Source: Sphingomonas koreensis (GTDB lineage Bacteria; Pseudomonadota; Alphaproteobacteria; Sphingomonadales; Sphingomonadaceae). Taken from it: DNA of 64,000 bases. The notes beneath the pieces are model-generated. The model was not told the origin of the DNA and did no database searches. It saw nothing but the letters and a program-made list of their open reading frames with translations. The stretch covers positions 254,449 through 318,448 of the forward strand of contig RCZF01000004.1 of assembly GCA_006438735.1 (NCBI GenBank), written 5' to 3'. This document shows positions 36,382 to 46,788 of this stretch, one piece after another (the stretch's first letter is position 1; each line of letters opens with the position of its first letter). The translations under genes and the position numbers were made by a program.

Positions 36382-36833
36382 ATGATGCTGGAAGCGCACA
36401 TTTTTCGAGGCGAGTATCTCGATACGTGTGCCCATATCGAGCGATGGGCGATCACGGTCATTGAAACCCCTGTTGCGAAAGCGACGGACCAAGTCGGCAA
36501 CCGCTTGCCGCATTTGTTCGGCCAGAAATTGAAACTTGTTCGCGAGCTGGCGCAAAACGATGCCGTCTTTGCCCGCGCCAACCGAGTCCGCGACCTGCTT
36601 GATGAGCTGGAACCGTTTGCGAAGCTTCGTTCGGCTTTGGCCCACGCCACCTGCTCAGCCACCCGCGACGGTGAGTCGGCGATATTTGCTTTTGACCTCC
36701 CCGGCGCGGCGGCTCCCCCGAGCATGGAAGGTCGATTCTGGTTGATGCGCGAGGAAACGGCGCGACTGATTGCCGAACTCAAGAAGATCAAGAAGGAGTT
36801 AGCTGACCAGAAAATAAAAGATGTGACCCCTCC

Positions 36834-36837
<4 letters not shown>
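36382..36837 (+). CDS. Orphan protein with HEPN-like R-x4-H motif
   Basis: A 151-residue, mostly helical protein I cannot name. R83-S-A-L-A-H88 in a helix fits the R-x4-6-H active site of HEPN ribonucleases, and the helix before it (ANRVRDLLDELEPFAKLR) is compatible. The C-terminus is a charged helix (EETARLIAELKKIKKELADQ). G+C over 36421-36840 is about 58% by hand count, clearly below the neighbours (a sampled 60 bases at 37021 is about 72%), suggesting recent transfer. The stop overlaps that of convergent threonine synthase. The opposite strand also opens a frame here but with less natural composition. Confidence 0.6.
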
Positions 36838-38057
<1,220 letters not shown>

Positions 38058-38076
38058 GCCGCCGGCTTAGCCGAGG

Positions 38077-38289
38077 TCAGTCGTCGAACTCCAGCGCTGC
38101 GGCCGCGCCGCCAGTGAGCGTATTGGGACGATTGGGCTCGACCGGGACGGGCTCATCATTATTCCCGGACCCGCCGCGACGCTTTTTTCGCAGCCGCGCC
38201 GCGTTTGCCAGGAACCTGCCCAGCTTTTCGGCGCTCCAGAGGCGGTTGTCGGCGCCGCGACGCCAAGGTAAATCATGCGAGGGCATCAT
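38077..38289 (-). CDS. Small conserved protein downstream of grpE
   Basis: A 70-residue basic/acidic protein: HDLPWRRGADNRLWSAEKLG, a KKRR patch, and an ending PNRPNTLTGGAAAALEFDD. It begins at tandem ATGs overlapping the grpE stop (ATGATG with TGA inside). I recall similar small proteins with the PNRPN-L-GG end in other sphingomonads, annotated only as hypothetical. Translational coupling to grpE suggests a link with the heat-shock genes, not shown. It could also be read one codon later. Confidence 0.6.
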   Translation of the reverse strand: MMPSHDLPWRRGADNRLWSAEKLGRFLANAARLRKKRRGGSGNNDEPVPVEPNRPNTLTGGAAAALEFDD

Positions 38290-38840
38290 CCATCCTTCTT
38301 CGCCACCCCCACCAGCGCGGGTCGCAGCAATCGGTCTTTGATCATATAGCCGGCCTGCATTTCCTGCACGACCGTCCCCGGCTCGGCGTCGGCACTCGGG
38401 ACTTCGAGCATCGCCTGGTGGCGATTGGGATCGAGCGGCAGACCCATCGCGGCGATCCGCGTTATGCCGTTGCGCGCGAACACCGCGTCGAGCTCGCGCC
38501 CGGTCGCCTCGATTCCGGTGACCAGCGACTGGAAGCTTTCATGCCCCTTCATGCTCTCCGGCATGGTCGCCAGCGCGCGCTCCAGATTGTCCTTTACCGA
38601 CAGCATGTCGCGCGCGAACCCGGTGGTCGCATAGGCGCGAGCGTCGGCCGCTTCCTTTTCGGCGCGGCGGCGCACGTTCTGCGCCTCGGCATGCGCGTAA
38701 AGCACGTCCTGCTTGGCCTTGGCGAGCTGCTCCTGAAGCTCGGCGACGCGGTCGTGCTCGGCGACTTCGGGCGCCGCCTCGGCGGTTTCCTCGCGCAAAT
38801 CCTCGGCTTCGGGCGTCTGGATCTTTTCGTCTTCGATCAT
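38286..38840 (-). CDS. grpE: Nucleotide exchange factor GrpE
   Basis: A 184-residue protein: acidic N-terminal arm, a long coiled coil (LQEQLAKAKQDVLYAHAEAQ, NVRRRAEKEAADARAYATTGFA), then the beta domain (LDPNRHQAMLEVPSADAEPG) and the signature VVQEMQAGYMIKDRLLRPALV. It releases ADP from DnaK. It follows hrcA on the same strand by 18 bases. Confidence 0.96.
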   Translation of the reverse strand: MIEDEKIQTPEAEDLREETAEAAPEVAEHDRVAELQEQLAKAKQDVLYAHAEAQNVRRRAEKEAADARAYATTGFARDMLSVKDNLERALATMPESMKGHESFQSLVTGIEATGRELDAVFARNGITRIAAMGLPLDPNRHQAMLEVPSADAEPGTVVQEMQAGYMIKDRLLRPALVGVAKKDG

Positions 38841-38858
38841 TGGTCGTCTTTCCGTATT

Positions 38859-39911
38859 TTACATCATCAATCGCGCGAGCGTGGCGGCGGTGAAATCCAC
38901 CATTGGCACAACCCGCGCATAGTTCAACCGCGTCGGTCCGATCACGCCGACCACGCCGATCACGCGGCCGCTTACGTCGTGAAACGGCTTGGCGATCACC
39001 GACGAGCCGGAGAGCGCGAACAGCTTGTTCTCCGCGCCGATGAAGATTCGCGTCGCATCGCCCTGCCGCGCGCGATCGAGCAGCCGGGCGATGTCCTGCT
39101 TGCCCTCCAGATCGTCGAGCAGATCGCGCACGCGCTCGAGATCGGCGGCGGCGGCAGCGTCGATCAGCCGCCCCTGCCCCCGCACGATCAGCACCGGGCG
39201 GCGATCACCGTCCTCGCTCCAGATCGCGAGGCCGCTTTCGATAAGGGCGCGGGCGGCGCTGTCGAGTTCGGCCCGCTCGGCAGCGATCTCGCGCTCGATC
39301 CGCGCGCGCGCTTCCGCCAACGTCAGGCCGGAGAGCATCGCCGACAGATAATTGCCCGCCTCGACCAGCGCCGACGCGCCGACGCCGGCCGGCAGATCGA
39401 ACACGCGGTTCTCGACCGAGCCGTCCTCGCTCACCAGCACCGCCATCGCTTGCGTCGCCGACAGCGGCACGAACGCGATCTGGCGCAGCTTGAGTTCGCG
39501 CTTGGGCACGAACACCAGTCCCGCGCAGGCCGACAGGCCGGACAACGCCGCGGTCGTCGCCGCCAGCGCTTCCTCGATCGGGCCGCTTTGCGAGAGCCGC
39601 GATTCGATCGCGGCGCGCTCGTCGGCGGAGGGTTCGAGCGCGTGCATCATGCCGTCGACGAAGAGCCGCAAGCCGCTGTCGGTCGGCATTCGTCCCGCGC
39701 TGGTATGCGGCGCGGCAAGCAGCCCGAGCTCCTCGAGGTCCTGCATCACATTGCGGATCGACGCCGGCGACAGGCTAAGCCCCGACAATTTGGAGATCGT
39801 GCGCGATCCCACCGGCGCGCCCGAATCGAGATACGATTCGACGACGACGCGAAACACGTCGCGTGCGCGGTCGTTCAATTCGATGATCGGCGGGGCGCCC
39901 ATGCCGCTCAT
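38859..39911 (-). CDS. hrcA: Heat-inducible transcription repressor HrcA
   Basis: A 350-residue protein with the winged helix (LNDRARDVFRVVVESYLDSG, APVGSRTISKLSGLSLSPAS, IRNVMQDLEELGLLAAPHTS, AGRMPTDSGLRLFVD) and the C-terminal domain ending in YARVVPMVDFTAATLARLM. It represses genes with CIRCE operators, usually groESL. No CIRCE sequence (TTAGCACTC-N9-GAGTGCTAA) was found in this window, so its targets lie elsewhere. Confidence 0.95.
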   Translation of the reverse strand: MSGMGAPPIIELNDRARDVFRVVVESYLDSGAPVGSRTISKLSGLSLSPASIRNVMQDLEELGLLAAPHTSAGRMPTDSGLRLFVDGMMHALEPSADERAAIESRLSQSGPIEEALAATTAALSGLSACAGLVFVPKRELKLRQIAFVPLSATQAMAVLVSEDGSVENRVFDLPAGVGASALVEAGNYLSAMLSGLTLAEARARIEREIAAERAELDSAARALIESGLAIWSEDGDRRPVLIVRGQGRLIDAAAAADLERVRDLLDDLEGKQDIARLLDRARQGDATRIFIGAENKLFALSGSSVIAKPFHDVSGRVIGVVGVIGPTRLNYARVVPMVDFTAATLARLMM

Positions 39912-39933
39912 CTAGGAAGCCGGCGGGGCCTGC

Positions 39934-40434
39934 TCAATGTTTGCCGATCATGTCGGCGATCGGCAGCAGCCCCGGCGCGGCGCGCAAGGCGGCGGCAAGA
40001 TCGGGATTTTTGCGGCTGCATCCGAAATAGAAATGCAGTCGCTCGCTCGAGCCGATCTGGCTGCTCCACGTCACATCGATGCTCGGCATGTCGGTCGGCG
40101 CGGGGCCGCAATTGGCCGAGCCCATCTCGTAGCGAACCTCGCCACCCGCGGGATGGTAAGGCGCCAGCGCCTCGGCGAAATGCCGGTAATCGACGCGGCT
40201 CAGCGTGAAATCATGGTCGCCCGTCACCGCGGTGAAGCGCTTGCCGGTAAAGACGCCGTGGCCATCGGGCGTCACCGTCACGGCATAGACCGGGCACGCG
40301 CCAAAGCACGGCTGCGTCTCCAGCGTGATCGAGTCGGTTTCGATCGGTTGCGGCCCGGTTTGCGGCGGCGGCGCATTATCGGTCGCGCAAGCGCCGAGTA
40401 GCAGCGCCGCCGCCGCTATGATCATCGTTCGCAT
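39934..40434 (-). CDS. DUF6438 family lipoprotein
   Basis: A 166-residue protein with lipobox LLGAC (Cys16), then [20 protein letters not shown] and a Gly/Phe/Arg beta pattern ([16 protein letters not shown]), the DUF6438 signature with its C-F-G-x-C pair. An envelope protein of unknown function. It faces away from rph with about 90 bases between. Confidence 0.75.
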   Translation of the reverse strand: MRTMIIAAAALLLGACATDNAPPPQTGPQPIETDSITLETQPCFGACPVYAVTVTPDGHGVFTGKRFTAVTGDHDFTLSRVDYRHFAEALAPYHPAGGEVRYEMGSANCGPAPTDMPSIDVTWSSQIGSSERLHFYFGCSRKNPDLAAALRAAPGLLPIADMIGKH

Positions 40435-40524
40435 CGTTCACTCCACCCGCTTCGCAAACGCCGAGACTGGCGTAGCGCGCCGCCCGCGTCTAGGTGCCGT
40501 GCCGACACAGTTCAGGAGATTATC

Positions 40525-41241
40525 ATGCGCCCATCCGGCCGCGCCCCCGATCAGATGCGCAGCATCACCATCGAGCCGCATTTCACCCGCCACGCCGAAG
40601 GATCGGTGCTGATCGGCTTCGGCGACACCAAGGTGCTGGTTACCGCCAGTGTCGAGGAACGTCTCCCGCCGTGGCTGCGCGGCAAAGGCGAGGGCTGGGT
40701 CACGGCCGAATACGGCATGTTGCCGCGCGCCACGCACACCCGCGGTAACCGCGAGGCGGCGAAGGGCAAGCAATCGGGCCGCACGCAGGAAATCCAGCGG
40801 CTGATCGGGCGAAGCTTGCGCGCCGTGACGGACCTGAAGCTGCTCGGCGAGCGCCAGATCACGCTCGATTGCGACGTCATCCAGGCCGATGGCGGCACGC
40901 GCACCGCCGCGATTTCGGGCGCCTGGGTGGCGCTGCGCCTCGCGATCGACGGGCTCATGCGCGACGGCAAGCTAAGCGCCAACCCGGTGACGCAGAAGGT
41001 CGCCGCGGTCAGCTGCGGCATCTACCAGGGCAATCCGGTGCTCGATCTCGATTACGACGAGGACTCGAAAGCCGACGCCGACGCCAATTTCGTGCTGCTC
41101 GAAAACGGCAACATCGCCGAGGCGCAGGCGACCGCCGAGGGCGCGACCTATGACGAGGAGGCGTTGCTGCGTCTGCTCCGCCTCGCCCGGATCGGCTGCA
41201 AGGAGATTTTCGCCGCACAGGAAAAGGCGATCGCGAAGTGA
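40525..41241 (+). CDS. rph: Ribonuclease PH
   Basis: A 238-residue phosphorolytic 3' exoribonuclease: [12 protein letters not shown] at the start, [55 protein letters not shown] and [18 protein letters not shown]. It trims tRNA 3' ends and degrades RNA with phosphate. Full length (about 238). The next gene overlaps it by 4 bases. Confidence 0.97.
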   Translation: MRPSGRAPDQMRSITIEPHFTRHAEGSVLIGFGDTKVLVTASVEERLPPWLRGKGEGWVTAEYGMLPRATHTRGNREAAKGKQSGRTQEIQRLIGRSLRAVTDLKLLGERQITLDCDVIQADGGTRTAAISGAWVALRLAIDGLMRDGKLSANPVTQKVAAVSCGIYQGNPVLDLDYDEDSKADADANFVLLENGNIAEAQATAEGATYDEEALLRLLRLARIGCKEIFAAQEKAIAK

Positions 41242-41867
41242 GCGGCGAAGGCAGGGAACCCCAGGCGATCCGCAAGCTCGCACCGGGCAAGCTGGTGATT
41301 GCCAGCCACAATGACGGCAAGGTCCGCGAAATCGGCGATCTGCTCGCGCCGCGCGGCATCGAGACCGTCTCGGCCGGCGCACTCGGCCTGCCCGAGCCCG
41401 AGGAAACCGGCACCACCTTCGTCGCCAATGCCGAACTGAAGGCGCGGGCCGCGGCCGATCTGTCCGGCCTCCCCGCGCTCGCCGACGACAGCGGGCTGTG
41501 CGTCGAGGCGCTGAACGGCGATCCCGGCATTTTTTCCGCACGCTGGGCCGGCGAGGGTCGCGATTTCAACGAAGCGATGCGCCGCGTCGAGAACGCGATC
41601 GCGGCGACCGGCGAACACCCCAGCCGCGACGCGCATTTCGTCTGCGCGCTGGCGCTCGCGTGGCCCGACGGCCATGTCGAATGGTTCGAGGGGCGCGTCT
41701 ACGGCACGCTCGTCTGGCCGCCGCGCGGCGACAAGGGCTTTGGTTATGACGCGATGTTCCTGCCCGTGGGTGGCGATCAGACCTTCGGAGAGATCGATCC
41801 GCGGGCCAAGCACGCGATCAGCCACCGCGCCGACGCGTTCCGCCAATTGGTGGCGGCGGTGATGTAA
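41238..41867 (+). CDS. rdgB: Non-canonical purine NTP pyrophosphatase (RdgB/HAM1)
   Basis: A 209-residue protein starting at a GTG that overlaps the rph stop. [47 protein letters not shown] and [20 protein letters not shown] mark the HAM1/RdgB family, which hydrolyses dITP, XTP and similar nucleotides to keep them out of DNA. rph-rdgB-hemW is a common alphaproteobacterial order, here split by a small convergent gene. Confidence 0.95.
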   Translation: MSGEGREPQAIRKLAPGKLVIASHNDGKVREIGDLLAPRGIETVSAGALGLPEPEETGTTFVANAELKARAAADLSGLPALADDSGLCVEALNGDPGIFSARWAGEGRDFNEAMRRVENAIAATGEHPSRDAHFVCALALAWPDGHVEWFEGRVYGTLVWPPRGDKGFGYDAMFLPVGGDQTFGEIDPRAKHAISHRADAFRQLVAAVM

Positions 41868-42431
41868 CTACAGCGCCTTCTGCCCGACAACATTGCCCGG
41901 TGGGCTGTACCGGCACACGAGATAGTCGTCGGTCGAATTACTCGCCATTGCGCAGCCGACCGCGCTGCTGCCGCGCCAGATGATCTGCGTGTAATGCGCG
42001 ACGTCCTCGTAATTGCCCGTCGTGCTGAAATCGGGGGTCACGCCATTTTTGAAATAGCGCTTCTCGGCGATCCAGCCATCGACCATCTCGCGGTATCGAT
42101 AGGCGTCGCGCGTGCCGGTCCACAGATTTTCACCCTCGCGCCCCAGGCCCTGCGGCTGATCGGCATGGGCGAAACGCCCGGTGCGCGCCATCTGATCGGC
42201 ATAGCGTCTCGCATCGGCCGCCAGCGCGTCCTTCCACATCAGCGGCGCCACGCCCACCGCGGCCCGCGCGGCGTTCTGGCCCGACAGCATCGCCGCCTTG
42301 AGCAAGGTATCGCCGCGCGGCGCCGGGCCGGCGAACGCGCGCGGCTCGACGATCCGATCGGGCGCGCGCTGCTGCGGCGCGGGCTGCGCACAGGCTGCCA
42401 GCAGCATCGATAATCCCAACACCAACCGCAT
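41868..42431 (-). CDS. CAP-domain (SCP/PR-1-like) lipoprotein
   Basis: A 187-residue protein with lipobox LLAAC (Cys14) and a CAP domain: LSGQNAARAAVGVAPLMWKD, ADQMARTGRFAHADQPQGLG, GENLWTG, NYEDVAHYTQIIWRGSSAVG, and the final Cys-containing strand YLVCRYSPPGNVVGQ. This matches CAP proteins of unknown ligand, often secreted. It starts within the interval to hemW, which runs the other way; 42 bases separate the starts. The longer frame upstream is an opposite-strand shadow of hemW. Confidence 0.85.
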   Translation of the reverse strand: MRLVLGLSMLLAACAQPAPQQRAPDRIVEPRAFAGPAPRGDTLLKAAMLSGQNAARAAVGVAPLMWKDALAADARRYADQMARTGRFAHADQPQGLGREGENLWTGTRDAYRYREMVDGWIAEKRYFKNGVTPDFSTTGNYEDVAHYTQIIWRGSSAVGCAMASNSTDDYLVCRYSPPGNVVGQKAL

Positions 42432-42473
42432 ACCCTTCCCCCGCCTGTCGCAACGCGCCATATCGCGCGCACG

Positions 42474-43631
42474 ATGAATGCCGCCCAAACGCCACCGCTC
42501 GCGCTTTATGTCCATTGGCCGTTCTGCGTCTCGAAATGTCCCTATTGCGACTTCAACAGCCATGTCCGCGCCGAGATCGATCAGACGGCGTGGCGCGCGG
42601 CGCTGCTCGCCGATCTGGCGCATGAGGCCCGCGAAACGAGCGGCGCGCGGCTCGGCTCGATCTTCTTCGGCGGCGGCACGCCGTCCTTGATGCCGCCCGA
42701 GACGGTGGCCGCGGTGATCGAGGCTGCCGAGCGCGCCTGGGGATTCGAACCTGGTATCGAGATCACGCTCGAGGCCAACCCGTCGTCGGTCGAGGCAGCG
42801 CGCTTCGCCGACATCGCGGCGGCCGGCGTCAACCGCGTGTCGCTCGGGCTACAAGCGCTCGACGATGCGGCGCTCGCCTTCCTCGGCCGGGCGCACGACG
42901 TCCGCGAGGGACTTGCCGCGCTGGAAACGGCGCAAGCCGAGTTCGGCCGCGTCAGCTTCGACCTGATCTACGCCCGGCCAGACCAGTCGCTCGCCGACTG
43001 GCGCGCCGAGCTGGCCCGTGCGATCGGCTTCGGCACCGAGCATCTATCGCTTTATCAACTGACCATCGAGCCCGGCACGCGCTTCGCCACCGAGGCCGCC
43101 GCGGGGCGGCTGACCATTCCCGACGGCGACACCGCCGCCGATCTGTTTGAGGCGACGCGCGCATTGACCGCGGCCGCCGGCCTGCCCGCCTATGAAGTCT
43201 CGAACCACGCGCGGCCGGGCGCCGAGAGCCGCCACAACATGAGCTATTGGCGCTACACCGGCTATGCCGGGATCGGCCCCGGCGCCCACGGCCGGCGCGG
43301 GCAACTGGCGACGATGCGTCACAAGAAACCGGAAAACTGGCTCGCGGCCGTCACGCGCAACGCCCACGGCACGCAGACCGAAGAACAGCTCACCCCCCGC
43401 GATCAGGCGGTCGAGGCGCTGGTGATGGGCTTGCGGCTGGAGCAAGGGATCGATCGGGCCGCGCTGACGACGCGGGGCATCGATCTGGGCATCATCCTCG
43501 ACGATGCGGCAATCGATCGCCTGGCCGACTCGGGTCTCATAATCTCCACGGCCGAACGCCTGAGCCTCACTGACCAGGGTATGCCGGTGCTCGATGCGGT
43601 GTTGCGAGAGATTACGCGTCCGGGCGCTTGA
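42474..43631 (+). CDS. hemW: Heme chaperone HemW (radical SAM)
   Basis: A 385-residue radical SAM protein: C18-x3-C22-x2-C25 binds the 4Fe-4S cluster in YVHWPFCVSKCPYCDFNSH; FFGGGTPSLM, EITLEANPSS and NRVSLGLQALDD follow, with the HemN_C region at the end (YEVSNHARPGAESRHN). HemW-type proteins lack the extra cysteine of true HemN coproporphyrinogen oxidases and bind or transfer heme. Completes the rph-rdgB-hemW run. Confidence 0.93.
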   Translation: MNAAQTPPLALYVHWPFCVSKCPYCDFNSHVRAEIDQTAWRAALLADLAHEARETSGARLGSIFFGGGTPSLMPPETVAAVIEAAERAWGFEPGIEITLEANPSSVEAARFADIAAAGVNRVSLGLQALDDAALAFLGRAHDVREGLAALETAQAEFGRVSFDLIYARPDQSLADWRAELARAIGFGTEHLSLYQLTIEPGTRFATEAAAGRLTIPDGDTAADLFEATRALTAAAGLPAYEVSNHARPGAESRHNMSYWRYTGYAGIGPGAHGRRGQLATMRHKKPENWLAAVTRNAHGTQTEEQLTPRDQAVEALVMGLRLEQGIDRAALTTRGIDLGIILDDAAIDRLADSGLIISTAERLSLTDQGMPVLDAVLREITRPGA

Positions 43632-43676
43632 CCAACGCTGCGTGAGGGAGCCGTCGACGGCGGCTCCCTCACCACA

Positions 43677-44555
43677 TCATGCCAGAGCGGGCTCGGCGGT
43701 TTCTGCCTGCTGCGACGCCCCGGCTTCCTCGCGGATAAAGCCGAGAATGTCCGCATTGATCAGATCCGGATGCGTCGCCGGGCAGCCGTGCGGCAACCCC
43801 TGATAGGTCTTGAGCCTGCCGTTCTTCAGCAGCTTCACCGCCAACGGCGCGCTATCGGCATAGGGCACGACCTGATCGTCCTCGCTATGAATGATCAGCA
43901 CGGGCACGTCGATTTGCTTCAGGTCCTCGGTAAGATCGGTTTCCGAAAAGACCTTGATGCAATCGTAGCCGCCATTGGCGCCTCCCATCATGCCCTGCCG
44001 CCACCAATTGCGGATCAGGCCCTCGATCGGCTCCACGCCAGGCTTGTTGAAATTGTAGAATGGGCCCGAGGCGACATCGAGATAGAATTGCGATCGGTTC
44101 GCCATCAGCGCGGCGCGAAAGCCGTCGAATACCTCGATCGGCGTCCCGCCGGGATTCGTGTCCTTCTTCACCATCACCGGCGGAATCGCGGAAATAAGCA
44201 CTGCCCTGGAGACGCGGCCGGGATCGGTGCGTGCGACGTAGCGGGCGACTTCGCCGCCGCCGGTCGAATGGCCGACATGAACCGCATCCCTGAGATCGAG
44301 ATGACGCGCCAGCGCAATGGCGTCGGCGGCATAGGTGTCCATATCGTTGCCGGTATCGGGCTGGCCCGATCGCCCGTGGCCGCGGCGATCGTGTGCGATG
44401 ACGCGGAACCCCTTGTCGCGGAAGAACAGCATCTGATTGTCCCAATCATCGGCGCTGAGCGGCCAGCCGTGGTGGAACATGATCGTCTGCGCGTCGCGCG
44501 GGCCCCAATCCTTGTAGAAAATCTCGGTGCCGTCTTCGGTGGTGATGAATGGCAT
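43677..44555 (-). CDS. Alpha/beta hydrolase, cofactor-free haloperoxidase-like
   Basis: A 292-residue protein: HGWPLSADDWDNQMLFFRDKG, RVIAHDRRGHGRSGQP, the nucleophile elbow GHSTGGGE (Ser), the acid in HSEDDQVVPY and His in LPHGCPATHPD. The opening MPFITTEDGTEIFYKDWGP is the pattern of non-heme chloroperoxidases/arylesterases of the AB hydrolase family. The ATG has GAGAGGAA upstream. Substrate unknown. It is isolated, with 190 bases before the next gene. Confidence 0.85.
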   Translation of the reverse strand: MPFITTEDGTEIFYKDWGPRDAQTIMFHHGWPLSADDWDNQMLFFRDKGFRVIAHDRRGHGRSGQPDTGNDMDTYAADAIALARHLDLRDAVHVGHSTGGGEVARYVARTDPGRVSRAVLISAIPPVMVKKDTNPGGTPIEVFDGFRAALMANRSQFYLDVASGPFYNFNKPGVEPIEGLIRNWWRQGMMGGANGGYDCIKVFSETDLTEDLKQIDVPVLIIHSEDDQVVPYADSAPLAVKLLKNGRLKTYQGLPHGCPATHPDLINADILGFIREEAGASQQAETAEPALA

Positions 44556-44743
44556 GGGGAATTCCTCTCGCAAAGGCGTGCGAAGCCGGCCGGTGTGGCC
44601 GGTGCTGCTGCCTCGCGAGGGAGCCGTGGGCAACCCTGCTGTTCTTACGTAGGATTCAAGTCCGACTCGGTCGCGGGGACGCCGCCACCATATAGATTGG
44701 CAGGCGGAGGATCACCTCGTGAATCGACGGATCCCGAAAGCCG
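44556..44743. other. Intergenic region upstream of the hydrolase
   Basis: About 190 bases between the hydrolase start and the stop of the LpoA-like gene, both leftward. Only the ribosome site next to the hydrolase is clear; a promoter for the hydrolase must lie here, but no convincing -35/-10 pair was found. Confidence 0.3.
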
Positions 44744-45943
44744 TCACTTTCCGAACCCGCTCGGCGCCGGCGACACCGTCACGGTTGCCCCGCCCCTGAT
44801 TTCCTGCACCTCGAGCGCGCGCTGGGCGATGCCGCCCTTGCCGAAGCGGAACGCGCCGTCGATGCCGGAAAAGCCGCCGGAATCACGCAGCGCCGATTCG
44901 GGGAAATCGTTGCCCGGCCGCCAATCGCGCGCCACGCGCACGGTCAGCAGCACCGCGTCATATCCCAGGCTCGACAAGCGATAGGGCGCCGCACCGAAGC
45001 GCGCCCGGTATTTGGCGGCATATTGGCGATACAAATCGTCCGACACGCTGGCGAACCATGCGCCGTTGAGCGACGCTTTCGAAGCGATCGCGCTTTCCGA
45101 ATTCCACAGCTCGGTGCCGAGGATGTGCGCGTCGGTCCCGCCGTTCTTGCGGACCAGCGGCGCGACGGCGGCGGCGTTGGCGCCGCTGTCGGCAATCAGC
45201 ACCGCATCATAGGGCGAATTCTTGGCCAGCCGCGTCACGGCGCCGCCGATCGAGGCAGTGCTGCGGTCATAGGTCTGCAGCGAGACGACCTGGCCGCCGG
45301 CATCCTCGACCGCGCGGAGGAACGAGGTCGAGGCGCGCTGGCCGTAAAGCCCGTTGGGAATGAGCCCGGCGAAATTGCTGACGCCGCGCTGGCGCGCATA
45401 ATCGACCACGCGGTCGATCGCTTGCGCCGGCTCATATCCCATCAGATAGACGCCGCCGCCGGCGACGCTGGCGTCGTTAGAAAAGCTGACGATCGGCACA
45501 TGTGCCGCCGCCGCGATCGGCGCGACCGCGCGCACGTCTTCTGAAAGCAACGGGCCGAGAATCAGTCGCGCGCCGTCAGCGAGCGCGCGCTGCGCCGCGG
45601 CCGCCGCGCCGGTGTTGGTGTCGTATGTGCTGATTCGCACGAGCTTGCTGTCGGTATCGAGCAGCGCCATCTGCGTGGCGTTGGCGAGCGACTTGCCGAC
45701 GCCGGCATTGGGCCCGGTCATCGGCACCAGCAGCGCGACACGGTCACGATCCGTGTCGGTCGGGATGCCGGCTTCGACAGGCGTCGGCCGCGTCGTCGGG
45801 CGACCCTCGGGCGCGCGGGTGACGGGCGGCGGCGGCCCCTTTGGCACCACGGTGGAACAGCCCGCGATCAGCAGCGCGGCAGCGACCGCGATGATTCGCG
45901 GCAATGCAAAGCCCCGTTGCCGTTTGAGTGTCGCCTCTGCCAT
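44744..45943 (-). CDS. Penicillin-binding protein activator LpoA-like lipoprotein
   Basis: A 399-residue lipoprotein: signal with lipobox IAGC (Cys29), a Pro/Arg-rich linker (GPPPPVTRAPEGRPTTRP) and a type I periplasmic binding fold (VALLVPMTGPNAGVGKSLAN, GARLILGPLLSEDVRAVAPI, VPIVSFSNDASVAG, YLMGYEPAQAIDRVV). It corresponds to the C-terminal domain of LpoA, the outer-membrane activator of PBP1A in E. coli; the N-terminal TPR domain of E. coli LpoA is absent. The divergent neighbour rsmI and the following yraN are the same as in E. coli, supporting the assignment. Confidence 0.8.
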   Translation of the reverse strand: MAEATLKRQRGFALPRIIAVAAALLIAGCSTVVPKGPPPPVTRAPEGRPTTRPTPVEAGIPTDTDRDRVALLVPMTGPNAGVGKSLANATQMALLDTDSKLVRISTYDTNTGAAAAAQRALADGARLILGPLLSEDVRAVAPIAAAAHVPIVSFSNDASVAGGGVYLMGYEPAQAIDRVVDYARQRGVSNFAGLIPNGLYGQRASTSFLRAVEDAGGQVVSLQTYDRSTASIGGAVTRLAKNSPYDAVLIADSGANAAAVAPLVRKNGGTDAHILGTELWNSESAIASKASLNGAWFASVSDDLYRQYAAKYRARFGAAPYRLSSLGYDAVLLTVRVARDWRPGNDFPESALRDSGGFSGIDGAFRFGKGGIAQRALEVQEIRGGATVTVSPAPSGFGK

Positions 45944-45954
45944 GACTGCTCCCG

Positions 45955-46788
45955 ATGAACGCTGAACTGATCCCCGGACTCTATATCGTCGCCACCCCGA
46001 TCGGCAATCTCGGTGATCTGAGCCCGCGCGCGGCGCACGTGCTGGCGCAGGCCGACGTGATCGCGGTGGAGGACAGCCGGGTCACCGCCAAGCTGTTGCG
46101 GCATATCGGCGTCAAGCGGCCGATGACACCCTATCACGATCACAATGCCGAGCATGTCCGCCCCGGGCTGGTGGCGCGGATGGGACGCGAGGTGGTCGCT
46201 TTGGTGTCCGATGCCGGGACGCCGCTGATCTCCGATCCCGGCTACAAGCTCGTGCGTGATGCCCGCGCCGCCGGCCATGCGGTGGTGACGATCCCCGGTC
46301 CGTGCGCGGCGGTGGCGGCGCTGACGCTCGCCGGGCTGCCGACCGACCGCTTCCTGTTCGCCGGCTTCCTGCCGCCCAAGGAAAAGGCGCGCGCGGAGGC
46401 GATCGCCGAGATCGCGGCCGTGCGCGCGACATTGGTGCTGTACGAATCGGGGCCGCGGCTGTCGGCGACGCTGGCGGCGCTCGCCGCCGGGCTCGGCGAC
46501 CGCGAGGCGGCGGTTACGCGCGAAATCTCCAAGCGGTTCGAGGAAGCGGTGACCGACAGCCTGTCGCAGCTCGCCGCCCGCTACGCCGAGGCGCCGCCGA
46601 AGGGCGAGATCGTCGTCGTCGTCGCCCCGCCCGGCGCGCCGGCCCCGGCCAGCGACGCCGATGGCGACGCCGCACTGGCCGAGGCGCTGACGCGGCTGCC
46701 GGCAAGCAAGGCGGCGGGCGAAGTGGCGAAGAAGCTGGGGCTGGACCGCAAGGCGCTCTACGCCCGGGCGCTGGAGATGAAGGGATGA
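45955..46788 (+). CDS. rsmI: 16S rRNA (cytidine(1402)-2'-O)-methyltransferase
   Basis: A 277-residue SAM-dependent enzyme: GLYIVATPIGNLGDLSPRA, AVEDSRVTAKLLRHIG, LVSDAGTPLISDPGYKLV, TIPGPCAAVAALTLAGLP and FLFAGFLPPKEKAR are diagnostic of RsmI. It 2'-O-methylates C1402 of 16S rRNA. Starts 11 bases from the divergent LpoA-like gene; its end overlaps yraN by 4 bases. Confidence 0.97.
   Translation: MNAELIPGLYIVATPIGNLGDLSPRAAHVLAQADVIAVEDSRVTAKLLRHIGVKRPMTPYHDHNAEHVRPGLVARMGREVVALVSDAGTPLISDPGYKLVRDARAAGHAVVTIPGPCAAVAALTLAGLPTDRFLFAGFLPPKEKARAEAIAEIAAVRATLVLYESGPRLSATLAALAAGLGDREAAVTREISKRFEEAVTDSLSQLAARYAEAPPKGEIVVVVAPPGAPAPASDADGDAALAEALTRLPASKAAGEVAKKLGLDRKALYARALEMKG

Noticed and set aside
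36369..36791. Open frame opposite the HEPN-like ORF
   Set aside because: Ser/Arg-rich shadow without motif; the plus-strand frame has natural composition, helices and a fitting stop.
38205..40208. A 667-codon open frame on the plus strand across grpE and hrcA
   Set aside because: It is the reverse shadow of two well-identified heat-shock genes; its translation is His/Arg-rich without any motif.
39912..40524. CIRCE operator near hrcA
   Set aside because: No TTAGCACTC-N9-GAGTGCTAA or near match was seen upstream of hrcA, dnaK or grpE.
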